From assembly GCF_010668805.1 (NCBI RefSeq), contig NZ_WUFT01000008.1, forward strand, positions 62,001 to 126,000: a DNA stretch of 64,000 nt. Reading direction: 5' to 3'. A program made the position numbers and the translations under genes. This document shows positions 52,559-62,146 of this stretch, in pieces. The notes beneath the pieces are model-generated. The model worked only from the letters and a program-made list of their open reading frames with translations. It was not told the origin of the DNA and ran no database searches. The stretch is from Rhizobium phaseoli (GTDB lineage: Bacteria > Pseudomonadota > Alphaproteobacteria > Rhizobiales > Rhizobiaceae). How positions within the stretch are numbered: the stretch's first letter is position 1; every line of letters starts with the position of its first letter.

Positions 52559-52891
52559 TCAGCGTTTGTGCATATCGTCACGGACCGAAACAGCACCGAG
52601 CGCGTATCCTGAGAGGTGGGCGGCTCTGGCCAGCAGATGGGCAGAGACCGGCGCCGTCAGCAACAGGAAGACGAAGCCGGCAATGGCGCGGGCGAGAATC
52701 GCCAGGTCCTGCGAATAGAGGCCGGCGGCAAGGAGCAGCAGGCCGGAGCCGACGGTACCCACCTTCGAGGCCGCGTGCATACGGGTATAGAGATCGGGCA
52801 GCCTGATCAGGCCGATCGCCGCCGAAAGAGCAAAAAACGCACCTGATATCAGCAGCAGAGCGACGATGGCAGCGACAACATAATCCCTCAT
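52559..52891 (-). CDS. phaG: Pha/Mrp antiporter subunit G
   Basis: This 110-residue protein with three transmembrane helices is the smallest-type subunit of the multi-subunit cation/proton antiporter (MnhG/PhaG). The family features are [20 protein letters not shown] and the later [18 protein letters not shown]. It is the last gene of the seven-gene operon, and its start overlaps the phaF stop by four bases. Confidence 0.95.
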   Translation of the reverse strand: MRDYVVAAIVALLLISGAFFALSAAIGLIRLPDLYTRMHAASKVGTVGSGLLLLAAGLYSQDLAILARAIAGFVFLLLTAPVSAHLLARAAHLSGYALGAVSVRDDMHKR

Positions 52892-53241
52892 CGTTTCTTT
52901 CCTCCCGCATGACGCCTTTTCGCGGCAGCCTTTGCCGGAGAGGCAGACGCCGGCGATTTGATGTTGCCGCGCGACAGCACGAATCGGGCGAAGGCGACCG
53001 TCGCCAGGAAGCCGACGAGGCCGAGCGAGATGGCGATATCGATATAGAGAAAAAAGCCTGTTTTGATCGCGATGACGGCGATGAAACCGATAGCGATGCC
53101 GGTCAGCATATCCAGGGCGAGGATGCGATCCGGCAATGTCGGGCCGTCAACGACGCGCCAGACAGTGAGAATCAGCGCCAGGCCGAGGATGACCAGGGCA
53201 GCCGAGGATGCGACCGTGATGATGGCGGCAGGTGTGATCAC
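52888..53241 (-). CDS. phaF: Pha/Mrp antiporter subunit F
   Basis: The 117-residue product has three transmembrane helices with the subunit-F signature [20 protein letters not shown]. The start is the GTG at 53241, which overlaps the phaE stop (GTGA). A Lys/Ala-rich cytoplasmic tail ([16 protein letters not shown]) is longer than in many homologues. It overlaps phaG by four bases. Confidence 0.93.
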   Translation of the reverse strand: MITPAAIITVASSAALVILGLALILTVWRVVDGPTLPDRILALDMLTGIAIGFIAVIAIKTGFFLYIDIAISLGLVGFLATVAFARFVLSRGNIKSPASASPAKAAAKRRHAGGKKR

Positions 53242-53711
53242 CGGAACGCCTCCATGATTTTGCGTTCGAAACCATTGGCGATATCCCGCTTGGCGGTCTC
53301 GGGATCGGAACAATCGAGCGCGTGGATATAGAGCGTGCGGCGATCCGTGGAGACATCGACCGAAAGCGTGCCGGGTGTCAGGGTGATGAGGTTTGCGAGC
53401 AAAGTGATCTCGAAATCGCTCGTTACCGTCAGAGGGAAGCCGAAGATGCCAGGCTTCAGCTTCATATCAGGCGAGAGGATGGTGAGCGTCACCTTCCAGG
53501 CCGACAGCGACAATTCCTTCAGGAACAGGGCGGCGAGCGAGAGCACCCGGCGGGCGCGGCGAAGGTATTCCATGCTGCCGAAGGGTTCGCGGATGACGGT
53601 CAGCGCCAAGGCGCCAAGCAGGAAGCCGAGGACGAGATTGTGCAGCGAGGCGCTCCCGGTGACCGCCACCCAGGCAATGGCAAGCAGCAGGTTGAAGAGA
53701 AAGGCGATCAC
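53238..53711 (-). CDS. phaE: Pha/Mrp antiporter subunit E
   Basis: This 157-residue subunit has two N-terminal helices ([16 protein letters not shown] region and [16 protein letters not shown]) and the conserved C-terminal part [20 protein letters not shown] followed by [10 protein letters not shown]. The start is the GTG at 53711, overlapping the phaD stop. The frame is open further upstream within phaD, but that is not coding in this frame. Confidence 0.93.
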   Translation of the reverse strand: MIAFLFNLLLAIAWVAVTGSASLHNLVLGFLLGALALTVIREPFGSMEYLRRARRVLSLAALFLKELSLSAWKVTLTILSPDMKLKPGIFGFPLTVTSDFEITLLANLITLTPGTLSVDVSTDRRTLYIHALDCSDPETAKRDIANGFERKIMEAFR

Positions 53712-55282
53712 CTGAAGCCTCCGGGAAAGACCGAATGAAGATAGGCCGCTGGATCGACAAGACCGGCGGCCGCCGATTGCGACAGCGCCAGCAGATGTTC
53801 CGGCAGAATGCCGAAGCCAATGGTGAGCGCCGTCAGTGCCGCCAGCGGCAGGCCGGTGCGCCATCTGGCCTTGGTCGACATCAGCTCTACCGGCGCCGGG
53901 CGCCAATAGGCGAGCAGGAAGAGGCGGCCAAAAGCGATCGTCGTCAGAAAACCGCCGACGAGGATAACGGCCGCCAGCCACCAGTCACCGAGATCGAGCG
54001 CGGCCTTGACGAGAATGACTTTCGGCCAGAAGCCGGAAAAGGGCGGCAGGCCGCAAGCGGCAAGGAAGAGCACAAGGGAGAGCGCGGCGAAGCCGCCGCT
54101 TTGCCGATAGAGCCCGCCGAGTTCCGACAATAAAAAGCCACCGCCCCGCCGGGCGATCTCGCCGGCAGCCAGATAAAGCGCCGTCATCAGCACCATGGAA
54201 TGGAGCGCATAGAAGACGGCGCCGCTGACGCCGTCAATGCCACCGCCTGGGCCACTGCCTGGGCCACCAAGGGCGACGCCGGCGAGCATGTTGCCGATGC
54301 CCGATATGACGACATAGCCGAACAGCCTGCGGATATCGTTTTCGGCAAGGGCGCCGAGCGCGCCGACGAGGATGGTCGCGGCGGCGGCAAGCGCGATCAG
54401 CAGGCTCAATTCCTGGCGCTCCACCGGCAGCAGCATGACCATCACCCGGATCAGTGCGTAGATGCCGACCTTGGTGAGCAGGCCGGCAAACAGCGCGGAG
54501 ACCACGATGCGCGGCGTATGGTAGGCGGCGGGCAGCCAGAAATTGACCGGGAAGGCTGCCGCCTTCATGCCGAAGGCGAGCAGGAAGAGGCTGGCCAGGG
54601 TCATCAGCGGTGCGGTACCGCGCAAATCCTTCGCCCTTGCGGCGATATCGGCCATGTTGAGCGTGCCGAAGGCGGCATAGAGGATGCCGACGCCAATCAG
54701 GAACAGCGTCGTGGCGATGAGGTTCAGCACCGCATATTTCAGCGCGCCGTCGATCTGTTGACGTTCGGAGCCAAGGATGATCAGCCCGAAGGAAGAGATC
54801 AGCAACACCTCGAACCAGACATAGAGATTGAAAACATCGCCGGTCAGAAAGGCGCCGGTGACACCGGCCATCAGCAACATGAGCAGCGGGAAGAAACCGT
54901 ATCGCCTGCCGCTTTCGCCGATATCGGCGAGCGCATAGATGCCGGCGGCGAGCGCCACAAGGGCTGCGGTGAAGGCCATCAGCGCACCCAGAAGATCGAC
55001 GGTGAAGGCGATGCCGAAGGGCGGCAGCCAGCGGCCCATGACCATGGTGAGCGGCCCTTCGGCCATGACCTTGGCGAGCAGTGCCGCATCGATCAACGCC
55101 AGCGCCGCAAGGCCTGAGATGGCGAGCCATGCCTGCAGGCGGGGATGGCTGCGCAGCATCAGCAGAACGGCACCCAGCGTGATGCAATGGGCAACCGGCA
55201 GGATCGCCAGCCAATGGCCGATGGGCACCGGGGCGGTGATTAGTGCGGCGGCGAGATCAATGGTGGAGGTGGGAGCGGCCAT
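53708..55282 (-). CDS. phaD: Pha/Mrp antiporter subunit D
   Basis: This 524-residue polytopic protein belongs to the NuoN/MrpD family of proton-translocating subunits. Its key charged residues lie in membrane segments, such as the Glu in LYVWFEVLLISSFGLIIL and the Lys in LAFGMKAAAFPVNFWLPAAY. The start is the ATG at 55282; a frame further upstream would run into the repeat. It is separated from phaC by 259 bp that hold a long inverted repeat, so it is the only gene of the operon not directly coupled to its predecessor. Confidence 0.94.
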   Translation of the reverse strand: MAAPTSTIDLAAALITAPVPIGHWLAILPVAHCITLGAVLLMLRSHPRLQAWLAISGLAALALIDAALLAKVMAEGPLTMVMGRWLPPFGIAFTVDLLGALMAFTAALVALAAGIYALADIGESGRRYGFFPLLMLLMAGVTGAFLTGDVFNLYVWFEVLLISSFGLIILGSERQQIDGALKYAVLNLIATTLFLIGVGILYAAFGTLNMADIAARAKDLRGTAPLMTLASLFLLAFGMKAAAFPVNFWLPAAYHTPRIVVSALFAGLLTKVGIYALIRVMVMLLPVERQELSLLIALAAAATILVGALGALAENDIRRLFGYVVISGIGNMLAGVALGGPGSGPGGGIDGVSGAVFYALHSMVLMTALYLAAGEIARRGGGFLLSELGGLYRQSGGFAALSLVLFLAACGLPPFSGFWPKVILVKAALDLGDWWLAAVILVGGFLTTIAFGRLFLLAYWRPAPVELMSTKARWRTGLPLAALTALTIGFGILPEHLLALSQSAAAGLVDPAAYLHSVFPGGFR

Positions 55283-55322
55283 CAGGCGTGGCCTTTGGGA
55301 ACGGTGGGGGTGTGCCGTGTGA

Positions 55323-55519
55323 TACCCCCCTCTGCCCTGCCGGGCATCTCCCCCACAAGGGGTGAGATCGGCATGCGGAAACGGCTTCTCCAAATTATGC
55401 CGCCCTCGCTCTGAGAAGCGTATTGTCGCCTAGTCTGAGGTTGCAATGATGCGCGAGACCTGGCCACCAGCCGATCTCCCCCCTTGTGGGGGAGATGCCC
55501 GGCAGGGCAGAGGGGGGTA
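55323..55519. repeat. 50-nt inverted repeat (family B) between phaC and phaD
   Basis: The left arm (55323-55372) and right arm (55470-55519) are complementary at 49 of 50 positions, with a loop of about 97 bases. Each arm contains CCCTGCCGGGCATCTCCCCC and its neighbours. The arms belong to a widespread rhizobial palindromic repeat. In RNA the element would form a very stable hairpin inside the pha transcript. Confidence 0.9.
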
Positions 55520-55541
55520 ACCACCAACGCCGACATCCGCC

Positions 55542-55919
55542 TCAATACCCCAATGGCGGCAGCGGCCGGTCGTCGGGCTCGGCGGCGCGCATCTCGCTGG
55601 TGTCGTCGGTGCCGAGGTCTTGGTAGGCGCGGTAGGTCAGCACCAAAAGGAAGGCGAGGAAGGAGAAGGAGATGACGATCGCCGTCAGGATGAGGGCCTG
55701 CGGCAGCGGGTTGGCCGTGCCTGCGGGCAAGGCGTCGAGACCGGCCGGGATGATCGGCGGCACTCCACGCGTCAGCCGGCCTGATGTAAACAGCAGAAGG
55801 TTGACGGCATTGCCGAGGATGGCGATGCCGAGCATGATGCGGATCGTGAATTTCGACAGCATCAGATAGATGGCGGCGGCGAAGAACAGACCGACGAGGA
55901 TCGCTAGCAGCGGCTCCAT
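55542..55919 (-). CDS. phaC: Pha/Mrp antiporter subunit C
   Basis: This 125-residue, three-helix protein is of the NuoK/MrpC type: LSKFTIRIMLGIAILGNAVN contains the conserved residues of the second helix, then GTANPLPQALILTAIVISFS with the third. The ATG at 55919 overlaps the phaB stop. The C-terminus is acidic (EPDDRPLPPLGY). Confidence 0.94.
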   Translation of the reverse strand: MEPLLAILVGLFFAAAIYLMLSKFTIRIMLGIAILGNAVNLLLFTSGRLTRGVPPIIPAGLDALPAGTANPLPQALILTAIVISFSFLAFLLVLTYRAYQDLGTDDTSEMRAAEPDDRPLPPLGY

Positions 55920-56359
55920 CACTCCACCTCCTTTTCTTCCGATGTCACTTCCTTCTCTTCCAATGTCAGGGCGATCGAGGCAAGGGCGCCGAGCACGACG
56001 AGATAGACGCCGATGTCGAAAAGCATGACGCTCGACAGCGGCACTTCGAGACCGAAGAGGTTCGGATAGATCCAGAGGCCGGTCATGAAGGGAACCGCGA
56101 AGAGAATGGAGAGGAGACCTGCTACCGTCGACAGCAGCAGGCCGAAGCCGGCAAGCGACAGCGGATGGAAAAACAGCGCCCGGCGAACGGCGGCAACCCC
56201 GCGGGCAATGCCATAGATCGCCAGTCCCGAGGCGGCGATCAGCCCGCCGATGAAGCCGCCGCCCGGCTCGTTGTGGCCGCGCAGCAGCACGAAGACGGAA
56301 AACAGCAGCATCAACGCGGTGAGGAACGGCGCAACCGTGCGGAAGATCAGGGTGTTCAT
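55919..56359 (-). CDS. phaB: Pha/Mrp antiporter subunit B
   Basis: The 146-residue product matches Mnh[21 protein letters not shown], the signature [20 protein letters not shown] and [20 protein letters not shown], with about four helices. It is a separate gene, unlike the fused AB subunit of some rhizobial Pha2 systems, and the start overlaps the phaA stop by four bases. The C-terminus is strongly acidic (Glu-rich). Confidence 0.94.
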   Translation of the reverse strand: MNTLIFRTVAPFLTALMLLFSVFVLLRGHNEPGGGFIGGLIAASGLAIYGIARGVAAVRRALFFHPLSLAGFGLLLSTVAGLLSILFAVPFMTGLWIYPNLFGLEVPLSSVMLFDIGVYLVVLGALASIALTLEEKEVTSEEKEVE

Positions 56360-58722
56360 CGGCCCTCTGTCTCCACCGCAGGGTCATTGGCCGCAAGCTT
56401 GCGCTCGGTGCCGGCGCGGATGCGGATCAGCGCCAGGATGGCAAGGCCGGTGACGGCGACGACGGCGATTTCGCCGAGCGTGTCGGTGCCGCGGAAATCG
56501 ACGATGATGACGTTGACGACATTGGCGCCGTGGGCAATCGTTTTCGAATAGGTGTTGAAGAACACAGTCAGCGCGTCGTTGAACGGCGCCTGCGTCGCCC
56601 GCAGCAGCAAGAGCGTGAAGCCGAGGCCGCAGGCAAGCGCAAGCCCGCCGTCGAAGAGCCTGCGGCCGAGCGGGCGCCGATCGTCCGGCGAAAGGCGAAG
56701 CCTGGTCATGACCAAAGCGAGGATGACCACCGCCAGGGTTTCGACCATGAACTGGGTGAAGGACAGATCCGGCGCCCCGAACAGCAGGAAGATGATGGCG
56801 ACGGCAAAACCCTGGATGCCAAGCGAGACGATCGCCGTCAGCCGGTCGCGGGCGACGAGCACGGCGACAAGGCCGACGGCGGCAATCAGCAAAACCGCCC
56901 ATTCATAGAGCCTGACATCGGCCGGCCAGGCGGGAAGGTGCGGCAGCTCGCCATAGACGATGGGCGGAATGATGAGGACGGCGGCGACGCACAGGAAGGT
57001 GCAGGCGATATAGATCTGCAGCCGCCCCGGCTGGAGGACACGCATGAGGTGGCCGGCAAAGCGGACAAGGCCTGAAATAGCGAGGTCGAAGCCGTGGTCC
57101 GGCCCGCGCCCGGCGGCGCGCAGGAAGATCGCCATCAAAAAGCGGGTGCGATCGAGCTGCCAATAGACGCCGACGCCGAGCAGCGCGGTAAGGGCGGAGA
57201 GCGCCAACGGCCCGCCGAGATGCGGCATCAGCGAAATATCGATCTCTACAGGTTCCTGGCGGATGGCGGCAGCGATCGACGAGGACAGGACGGCGTGAGT
57301 GACGTTGGAAAAGATCGCGCCAAGCAGGCCGAGGGCGGCAAGAACGGCCGGCCCGAGCCAGAGCAGGAAGGGCGCTTCGTGCGGACGTTTCTCCGTCTCC
57401 ACCGGCCGGCCGAAAAAGGGTTTCAGAGCCACGGCGAAGGCGACGGCAAACATCAGCGCATTGCCGAAGACCGTGATGGCGGTGAAGGTGAGCGCGCGTA
57501 TATCGCCGCCGGTTAGTGCCGTATAGATCTCTTCCTTGGCGAGGAAGCCGAAAAAAGGCGGCAGGCCGGCCATGGAGAGGGCCGCCGCAAGGGCGATGAC
57601 CCATGTCAGCGGCATCGCCCGCCCCAGGCCCCCGAGCGTGGTGACATCGCGCGTGCCGGTCTCGTGATCGATGATGCCGGCGACCATGAACAGCGCGCCC
57701 TTGAAAAGGCAATGCGCCACCAAATAGAGCGCTGCCGCCTGTACCGCATGTTCAGAGCCGAAGCCGATCAGCATGACGAGCAGGCCGAGCGAGGAGACGG
57801 TGGTATAGGCGAGCTTGAGCTTCAGGTCGGTCTGGCGGATGGCGAGCGTGGCGCCGACCACCAGGGTCAGCCCGCCGAAGAAAGGCAGCAGGATTTCCCA
57901 GGCAGGTGTCGCCCCCATGACCGGATTGAGCCGCATCAGCAGATAGACGCCGGCTTTTACCATGGTGGCCGAATGCAGGTAGGCAGACACCGGCGTCGGT
58001 GCTTCCATGGCGTTCGGCAGCCAGAAATGAAAGGGAAACTGCGCCGACTTGGTGAAGGCGCCGCCCAAAACCAGGATGAGGGCAGCAAGATAGAACGGGC
58101 TTTCGCGCACGGCATCGCCGAATCCCATGAGCTGCGACATCTGGGTGACGCCCGAGATGTTCCAGAGCAGCAGCAGGCCGGCCAGCAGGCAGAGCCCTCC
58201 CCCGCCGGTGACCACCAGCGCCTGCAGCGCGGCGCGCCGCGCCGCCTGACGCTCGTGATCGAAGCCGATCAGCAGGAAGGAGGTGATCGATGTCAGTTCC
58301 CAGAAGATGAAGAGCATCAGGAAACTGTCGGAAACGACGACGCCGAGCATGGCGCCCATGAACAGAAAGATGAAGGAGAAGAAGCGGCCTTGATCCTTGT
58401 GTCCTCTGAGATAGCCGCCGGCATACAGCACGATCAGGGTGCCGATGCCGGTGATCAGCAGCGCGAAAGCCAGCGACAGGCCATCGAGGAACCAGGAGAA
58501 GGAGAGATTGTAGCTCGGCACCCAGGAATAGCCGCCGGTGACGACCTCGCCGCGCGCGATCGCAGGAACGAAACGCAAGAAATGCAGGAAGGCGAGCAAG
58601 GGAGCGATCGCCAGGAACCAAGCGCCGTTGGCGCCGAAGATGCGGATGACGAAGGGGGCGACAAGAGCGCCGGCGAGCGGCAGACACAGGGCCAGAAATG
58701 TCAGAGCCGTGACATCGGCCAT
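56356..58722 (-). CDS. phaA: Pha/Mrp antiporter subunit A
   Basis: The largest subunit (788 residues) combines a NuoL-like proton-translocating part with an MnhA-type C-terminal extension. Visible landmarks are [40 protein letters not shown] and the [20 protein letters not shown] segment, then a C-terminal domain with [20 protein letters not shown]. It starts the phaABCDEFG operon, a cation (K+ or Na+) for proton antiporter acting in pH and salt homeostasis. In S. meliloti the Pha1 system exports K+ at alkaline pH and is needed for invasion of nodules. Whether this one is K+ or Na+ specific is unknown. Confidence 0.95.
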   Translation of the reverse strand: MADVTALTFLALCLPLAGALVAPFVIRIFGANGAWFLAIAPLLAFLHFLRFVPAIARGEVVTGGYSWVPSYNLSFSWFLDGLSLAFALLITGIGTLIVLYAGGYLRGHKDQGRFFSFIFLFMGAMLGVVVSDSFLMLFIFWELTSITSFLLIGFDHERQAARRAALQALVVTGGGGLCLLAGLLLLWNISGVTQMSQLMGFGDAVRESPFYLAALILVLGGAFTKSAQFPFHFWLPNAMEAPTPVSAYLHSATMVKAGVYLLMRLNPVMGATPAWEILLPFFGGLTLVVGATLAIRQTDLKLKLAYTTVSSLGLLVMLIGFGSEHAVQAAALYLVAHCLFKGALFMVAGIIDHETGTRDVTTLGGLGRAMPLTWVIALAAALSMAGLPPFFGFLAKEEIYTALTGGDIRALTFTAITVFGNALMFAVAFAVALKPFFGRPVETEKRPHEAPFLLWLGPAVLAALGLLGAIFSNVTHAVLSSSIAAAIRQEPVEIDISLMPHLGGPLALSALTALLGVGVYWQLDRTRFLMAIFLRAAGRGPDHGFDLAISGLVRFAGHLMRVLQPGRLQIYIACTFLCVAAVLIIPPIVYGELPHLPAWPADVRLYEWAVLLIAAVGLVAVLVARDRLTAIVSLGIQGFAVAIIFLLFGAPDLSFTQFMVETLAVVILALVMTRLRLSPDDRRPLGRRLFDGGLALACGLGFTLLLLRATQAPFNDALTVFFNTYSKTIAHGANVVNVIIVDFRGTDTLGEIAVVAVTGLAILALIRIRAGTERKLAANDPAVETEGR

Positions 58723-58849
58723 GTCTCCTCCTCTACCGGCAACAGACGAAAGCCAGAGAAAACCGGCTACCCTCTGACTTAGGCGAAATGGTAGAGCGTC
58801 TCAAGCAATTTCGATCGGAGGGCGAAGCGGCGCAACGGTGGTGGGATGA

Positions 58850-59086
58850 TCAGGCCGCCGATCGGGAACGACGCGTCAGCAGCCGGGCGACGACACCGTG
58901 CAGGATGAAGACCAGAAGCGTCAGCGGCCAAAGCAGGCATGCGAAAAGCCCGGCAAGACGATGGAGCGTCAAGCCATCATGGTTGGCCCAGCCTTCCAGC
59001 AGTGTTACCGCCAGGGCGGCCACGGCTACGAGGCCGTAGAGCAGGACGATTGCTGCTTCAAACACCGGTGATTCCCCAATAGACAT
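58850..59086 (-). CDS. Small membrane protein, 78 residues
   Basis: The product has two transmembrane helices ([20 protein letters not shown] and [20 protein letters not shown]) with a short loop between and a basic C-terminal tail (RRSRSAA). It is not recognised. It is on the same strand as the pha operon, 127 bp upstream of phaA, and could be transcribed with it, but no overlap exists. Confidence 0.7.
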   Translation of the reverse strand: MSIGESPVFEAAIVLLYGLVAVAALAVTLLEGWANHDGLTLHRLAGLFACLLWPLTLLVFILHGVVARLLTRRSRSAA

Positions 59087-59254
59087 AACATTAACCCTAA
59101 CAGGAAATCCCTAACGGATGTAAGAGCAAGCGTCCTCCCCAAAAAGCGGTACATGGCGAATGGGGCGGGATGGTGCCCAAGTCTTGATGAACTGACAATG
59201 GCACACCACATTTCCTCGCGAAACGGAACCGCCCCTCGGCGAAAGGAGCATGGC

Positions 59255-59668
59255 ATGTCCGAAACTGCAACCACCGCCAAGATCCATAAGACCGATGCCG
59301 AATGGAAAGAACAGCTCACCCCCGAGCAGTACCGCATTACGCGCCAGCACGGCACCGAGCGCGCCTTCACCGGCCCCTATTGGGATTCCTTCGAGACAGG
59401 GCTTTATCGCTGCGTCAGCTGTAATACCCCGCTTTTCCGCTCCGACACGAAATTCGACGCCGGCTGCGGCTGGCCGAGCTATTTCGAAGCGGTGTCGCCC
59501 GATGCGGTGACCGAGCATCGCGATACCGCCTTTGGCATGGTGCGCACCGAAATCCGCTGCGGCCGCTGCGAAGCCCATCTCGGCCACGTCTTTCCAGACG
59601 GCCCGCCGCCGACCGGTTTGCGCTACTGCATCAATGGCCATTCCATGGTGTTCGAGCCGGGGAAGTAA
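59255..59668 (+). CDS. msrB: Peptide-methionine (R)-S-oxide reductase MsrB
   Basis: MsrB repairs oxidised methionine (R-sulfoxide) with thioredoxin. The 137-residue product has the zinc-binding CxxC pairs (RCVSCNTPL and [10 protein letters not shown]), [13 protein letters not shown] and the catalytic Cys in [13 protein letters not shown]. The ATG at 59255 has AAAGGAG about six bases upstream; another ATG at 59250 is in a different frame. It is probably cytoplasmic. Confidence 0.96.
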   Translation: MSETATTAKIHKTDAEWKEQLTPEQYRITRQHGTERAFTGPYWDSFETGLYRCVSCNTPLFRSDTKFDAGCGWPSYFEAVSPDAVTEHRDTAFGMVRTEIRCGRCEAHLGHVFPDGPPPTGLRYCINGHSMVFEPGK

Positions 59669-59752
59669 GCGTCCGGCCAGCAATCGGAAAGCGGCTCATC
59701 CCGACGCGATGGGCCGCTTAAGGACGGCGATCCAACAGGCAGGAGAAGGCCG

Positions 59753-60280
59753 ATGGCGCCAGATATTCTCAAGACCGACCGGCTGACGCTACAGGAGATC
59801 ACGCCTGCCGATCTGCCGTTTCTCCACCGCATTTTCGGCGATGCCGAATGCATGCGTTATTACCCCGGCATCAAGAGCTTCGACGAAACCGCCAGCTGGC
59901 TTCAGAGGCTCGCCTTCGACAGTTATGCCAATCACGGTTTCGGCCTCTGGGCCGTGACGGACCGGCGGAGCGGCACACTGCTCGGCGATTGTGGAATCAC
60001 GCTGCAGGAAACGTCCGCAGGCCTGGAACCCGAGATCGGCTACCATCTGTGGCGCGATCATTGGGGCAAGGGATATGCAGCCGAGGCGGCCTCCGCCTGC
60101 CGGGACCACGCGCTCGATGCTCTTGGCTTCGCGCGAATCGTCTCCATCGTCAGGCCCGACAATTTGCGCTCGCAACGCGTCGCGGAGCGGGTGCATCGGC
60201 GGCGGGAAACCTTCTCCAAGGCCGCAGGCACCGATGGCGGCAGGGTGGAATTTCACCTCTACATCACGGACAAAGCATAG
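59753..60280 (+). CDS. GNAT acetyltransferase (RimJ/RimL-like)
   Basis: This 175-residue acetyltransferase starts ILKTDRLTLQEITPADLPFL, as RimJ-like enzymes do, and has the acetyl-CoA-binding region WRDHWGKGYAAEAASACRDH and the asparagine-containing VRPDNLRSQRVAERV. It may acetylate a ribosomal protein N-terminus or a small amine. AGGAG lies five bases before the ATG. It is followed by a repeat element. Confidence 0.88.
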   Translation: MAPDILKTDRLTLQEITPADLPFLHRIFGDAECMRYYPGIKSFDETASWLQRLAFDSYANHGFGLWAVTDRRSGTLLGDCGITLQETSAGLEPEIGYHLWRDHWGKGYAAEAASACRDHALDALGFARIVSIVRPDNLRSQRVAERVHRRRETFSKAAGTDGGRVEFHLYITDKA

Positions 60281-60377
60281 GGCCTTTCTGGTTCTCCGTT
60301 TATTTTCAGATGCTTCCGGAGAAACCCGATGCGGCACTGCTGGAATTGCGCCAGGGACTCCGCGCTTCGCCCCTAAC

Positions 60378-60528
60378 CTCCGTCATGCTCGGGCTTGACC
60401 CGAGCATCCATGCGCGGTGGCGGATGTCTCGACGATCTTGGTTCGATATTCAGCCTCGGCTGGATGCCTCCGCCTTTCCTGCGGTGCTCGTCGCGTGGAT
60501 CCTCTGGTCAAGCCCGAGGATGACGGAG
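60378..60528. repeat. Inverted-repeat element (family C) downstream of the GNAT gene
   Basis: The two arms, CTCCGTCATGCTCGGGCTTG... (60378-60410) and ...AAGCCCGAGGATGACGGAG (60496-60528), are complementary at 30 of 33 positions. Each arm is also a hairpin by itself (ATGCTCGGG-CTTGA-CCCGAGCAT). The element lies in a 316-bp gap between convergent genes and no gene is seen there. It resembles multi-copy alphaproteobacterial intergenic repeats. Confidence 0.75.
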
Positions 60529-60596
60529 AGTGGGGAAATCTAGAGAATTCCACAAACCGGTGCCCAACTCGACGATGCGGCCAAAACCTTGCCCAA

Positions 60597-61298
60597 TCAC
60601 TCGTGCTCAGCAGGACATGGCCAGCTCGTCGGCGCCGATAGGCCGGACGGCAGCTTGGTCGAGTTATCGCCGCAGGCAAGGTCGATCTGTGCCTGTTCGA
60701 GCCCGGCTGCGGTCGAGAGGTCAAGGCCTTCGATGTGGGTCAGGAACATGAAGGCGCGCTCGAAGATCGGCGGGCCTTCGAAGGTAGCGCTGGAGAGATC
60801 GGCACGGGAAAGATTGGCGAAAGAGAATTTCGCGCCGGTCAGCACCGCCTTGTCGAAATCGGCGCGGCCGAGCTCGGCCTTTTCGAAGCTGGCGCCGGCA
60901 AGCTTGGCACCGGCGAAATTGGCCCGCTGCAGTTCGGCGCCGGCGAAGGAGGCGCCGTCGGCGGCAATATTGGCGAAGCTGGCGCGATAGGCCTCGATCT
61001 TGGCGAAGTTGGCGCCTTCGGCGTGGGCTCCCTCGAGTGAGGCACGCACCAAAGTCGCCTTTTCGAGATTGGCGGATTTGACGTTGGCGCCAGCGAGATC
61101 CGTCAGCGAGAAATCGGTGCCGGCGAGGTTGGCGCTTTCGAGATCACTGCCCTGCAGCATCAGGTTCTTCTTGGTGCATTCCTGCCAGTCGAGCTTCGGC
61201 GAGGCCAGGCTGCCGCAATCGGCGGCCCTGGCGGCAACCGGCGGAAATGCCAGAAGGACGAGGGCAAGGAGACCGAGCGACGATCCGTGCATTGCCAT
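60597..61298 (-). CDS. Exported pentapeptide-repeat protein
   Basis: This 233-residue protein has a Sec signal peptide (MAMHGSSLGLLALVLLAFPP, cleavage near AARA-AD), a short cysteine-containing lead (CGSLASPKLDWQECTKKN), then about 20 tandem A(N/D/S)Lxx-type pentapeptides (for example ANLAGTDFSLTDLAGANVKS), which fold into a right-handed quadrilateral beta-helix. The C-terminal part has two more cysteines. The ATG at 61298 is chosen because GGAGGT lies nine bases before it. It is periplasmic or extracellular; its function is unknown. Confidence 0.88.
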   Translation of the reverse strand: MAMHGSSLGLLALVLLAFPPVAARAADCGSLASPKLDWQECTKKNLMLQGSDLESANLAGTDFSLTDLAGANVKSANLEKATLVRASLEGAHAEGANFAKIEAYRASFANIAADGASFAGAELQRANFAGAKLAGASFEKAELGRADFDKAVLTGAKFSFANLSRADLSSATFEGPPIFERAFMFLTHIEGLDLSTAAGLEQAQIDLACGDNSTKLPSGLSAPTSWPCPAEHE

Positions 61299-61427
61299 TG
61301 AACTGTTCACCTCCATACCATTCTGAGCCGCCTCGCGCGAAGCAGGCTGCTTCCCCTTTCTTACACAGCTCAGACTACAATAAAAAGATGGCGCGCGCCT
61401 TCACTATGGGTTGCCGGGGGTGCCGGA

Positions 61428-61937
61428 TCAATCCAGAGGCAGGCGAAGCTCCATGCAGGTGAGGTCCAGCCAGCGGCCGAACTTGGTGCCGACCTCGGAA
61501 AATCTGCCGGCAATGCGGAAACCAAACTTTTCATGCAGCCTGATCGAAGCGGTATTTTCAGCCTCGATGCCGGCGATCATCACATGGATATTTCCTGCCG
61601 CAGCACGGCTGACCAGTTCCCGCATGAGGCGCTCGCCGATGCCGGCGCCGCGGCAATCCTTGTCGACATAGACGGAATGCTCGACGGTGTGGCGGTAGCC
61701 GTCGAAGGCCCGCCAGTCGCCATAGGAGGCATAGCCGGCGACCCTGCCTGCCAGCTCGGCGACGATGACCGGAAAACCGCGGCCCTTGCGCGCCTTCATC
61801 CATTCCTGGCGGTTTTCGAGATCGACCAGCGTGTCGTTCCAGATCGCCGTCGTGTGCTCGACGGCGTGATTGTAGATATCGCGGATGGCGGGGAGATCGG
61901 CTTCGGTGGCATCGCGGAGGAGCACAGCGTCTGTCAT
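61428..61937 (-). CDS. GNAT N-acetyltransferase, phosphinothricin/MddA-like
   Basis: The 169-residue product resembles Pat/Bar and L-methionine sulfoximine acetyltransferases: IRDIYNHAVEHTTAIWNDTL, YASYGDWRAFDGYRHTVEHS and the acetyl-CoA motif A CRGAGIGERLMRELV. The real substrate in rhizobia is probably a methionine-derived sulfoximine or another small amine. It is a cytoplasmic enzyme, not coupled to neighbours. Confidence 0.92.
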   Translation of the reverse strand: MTDAVLLRDATEADLPAIRDIYNHAVEHTTAIWNDTLVDLENRQEWMKARKGRGFPVIVAELAGRVAGYASYGDWRAFDGYRHTVEHSVYVDKDCRGAGIGERLMRELVSRAAAGNIHVMIAGIEAENTASIRLHEKFGFRIAGRFSEVGTKFGRWLDLTCMELRLPLD

Positions 61938-62038
61938 GATTGCCCGTTCGTATTGTCTGGGAAAGGCGGCTTACGCCCGGCCTCGAACGATGTAAACGGC
62001 GGATGCGAAATACCGACGCTTTTGGGCACGGCCGCCGT

Positions 62039-62146
62039 CAAAGCGCGTCGCGATCTTTCAGATTCGCTCCTTGCGCTTTGGGCCATTATTTTCTCGCATG
62101 TCGTTACCGCAAAACCGCTGCACACTTTGCGCGACATGCTTTAAAG
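62039..62146. repeat. Dispersed rhizobial repeat, family A, full-length copy
   Basis: The element runs from CAAAGCGCGTCGCGATCTTT through GCATGTCGTTACCGCAAAAC and TGCACACTTTGCGCGACATG to the end CATGCTTTAAAG. It is the longest and best-kept copy here. Its last TTA is the stop codon of the hemolysin III gene at 62141. Confidence 0.85.
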
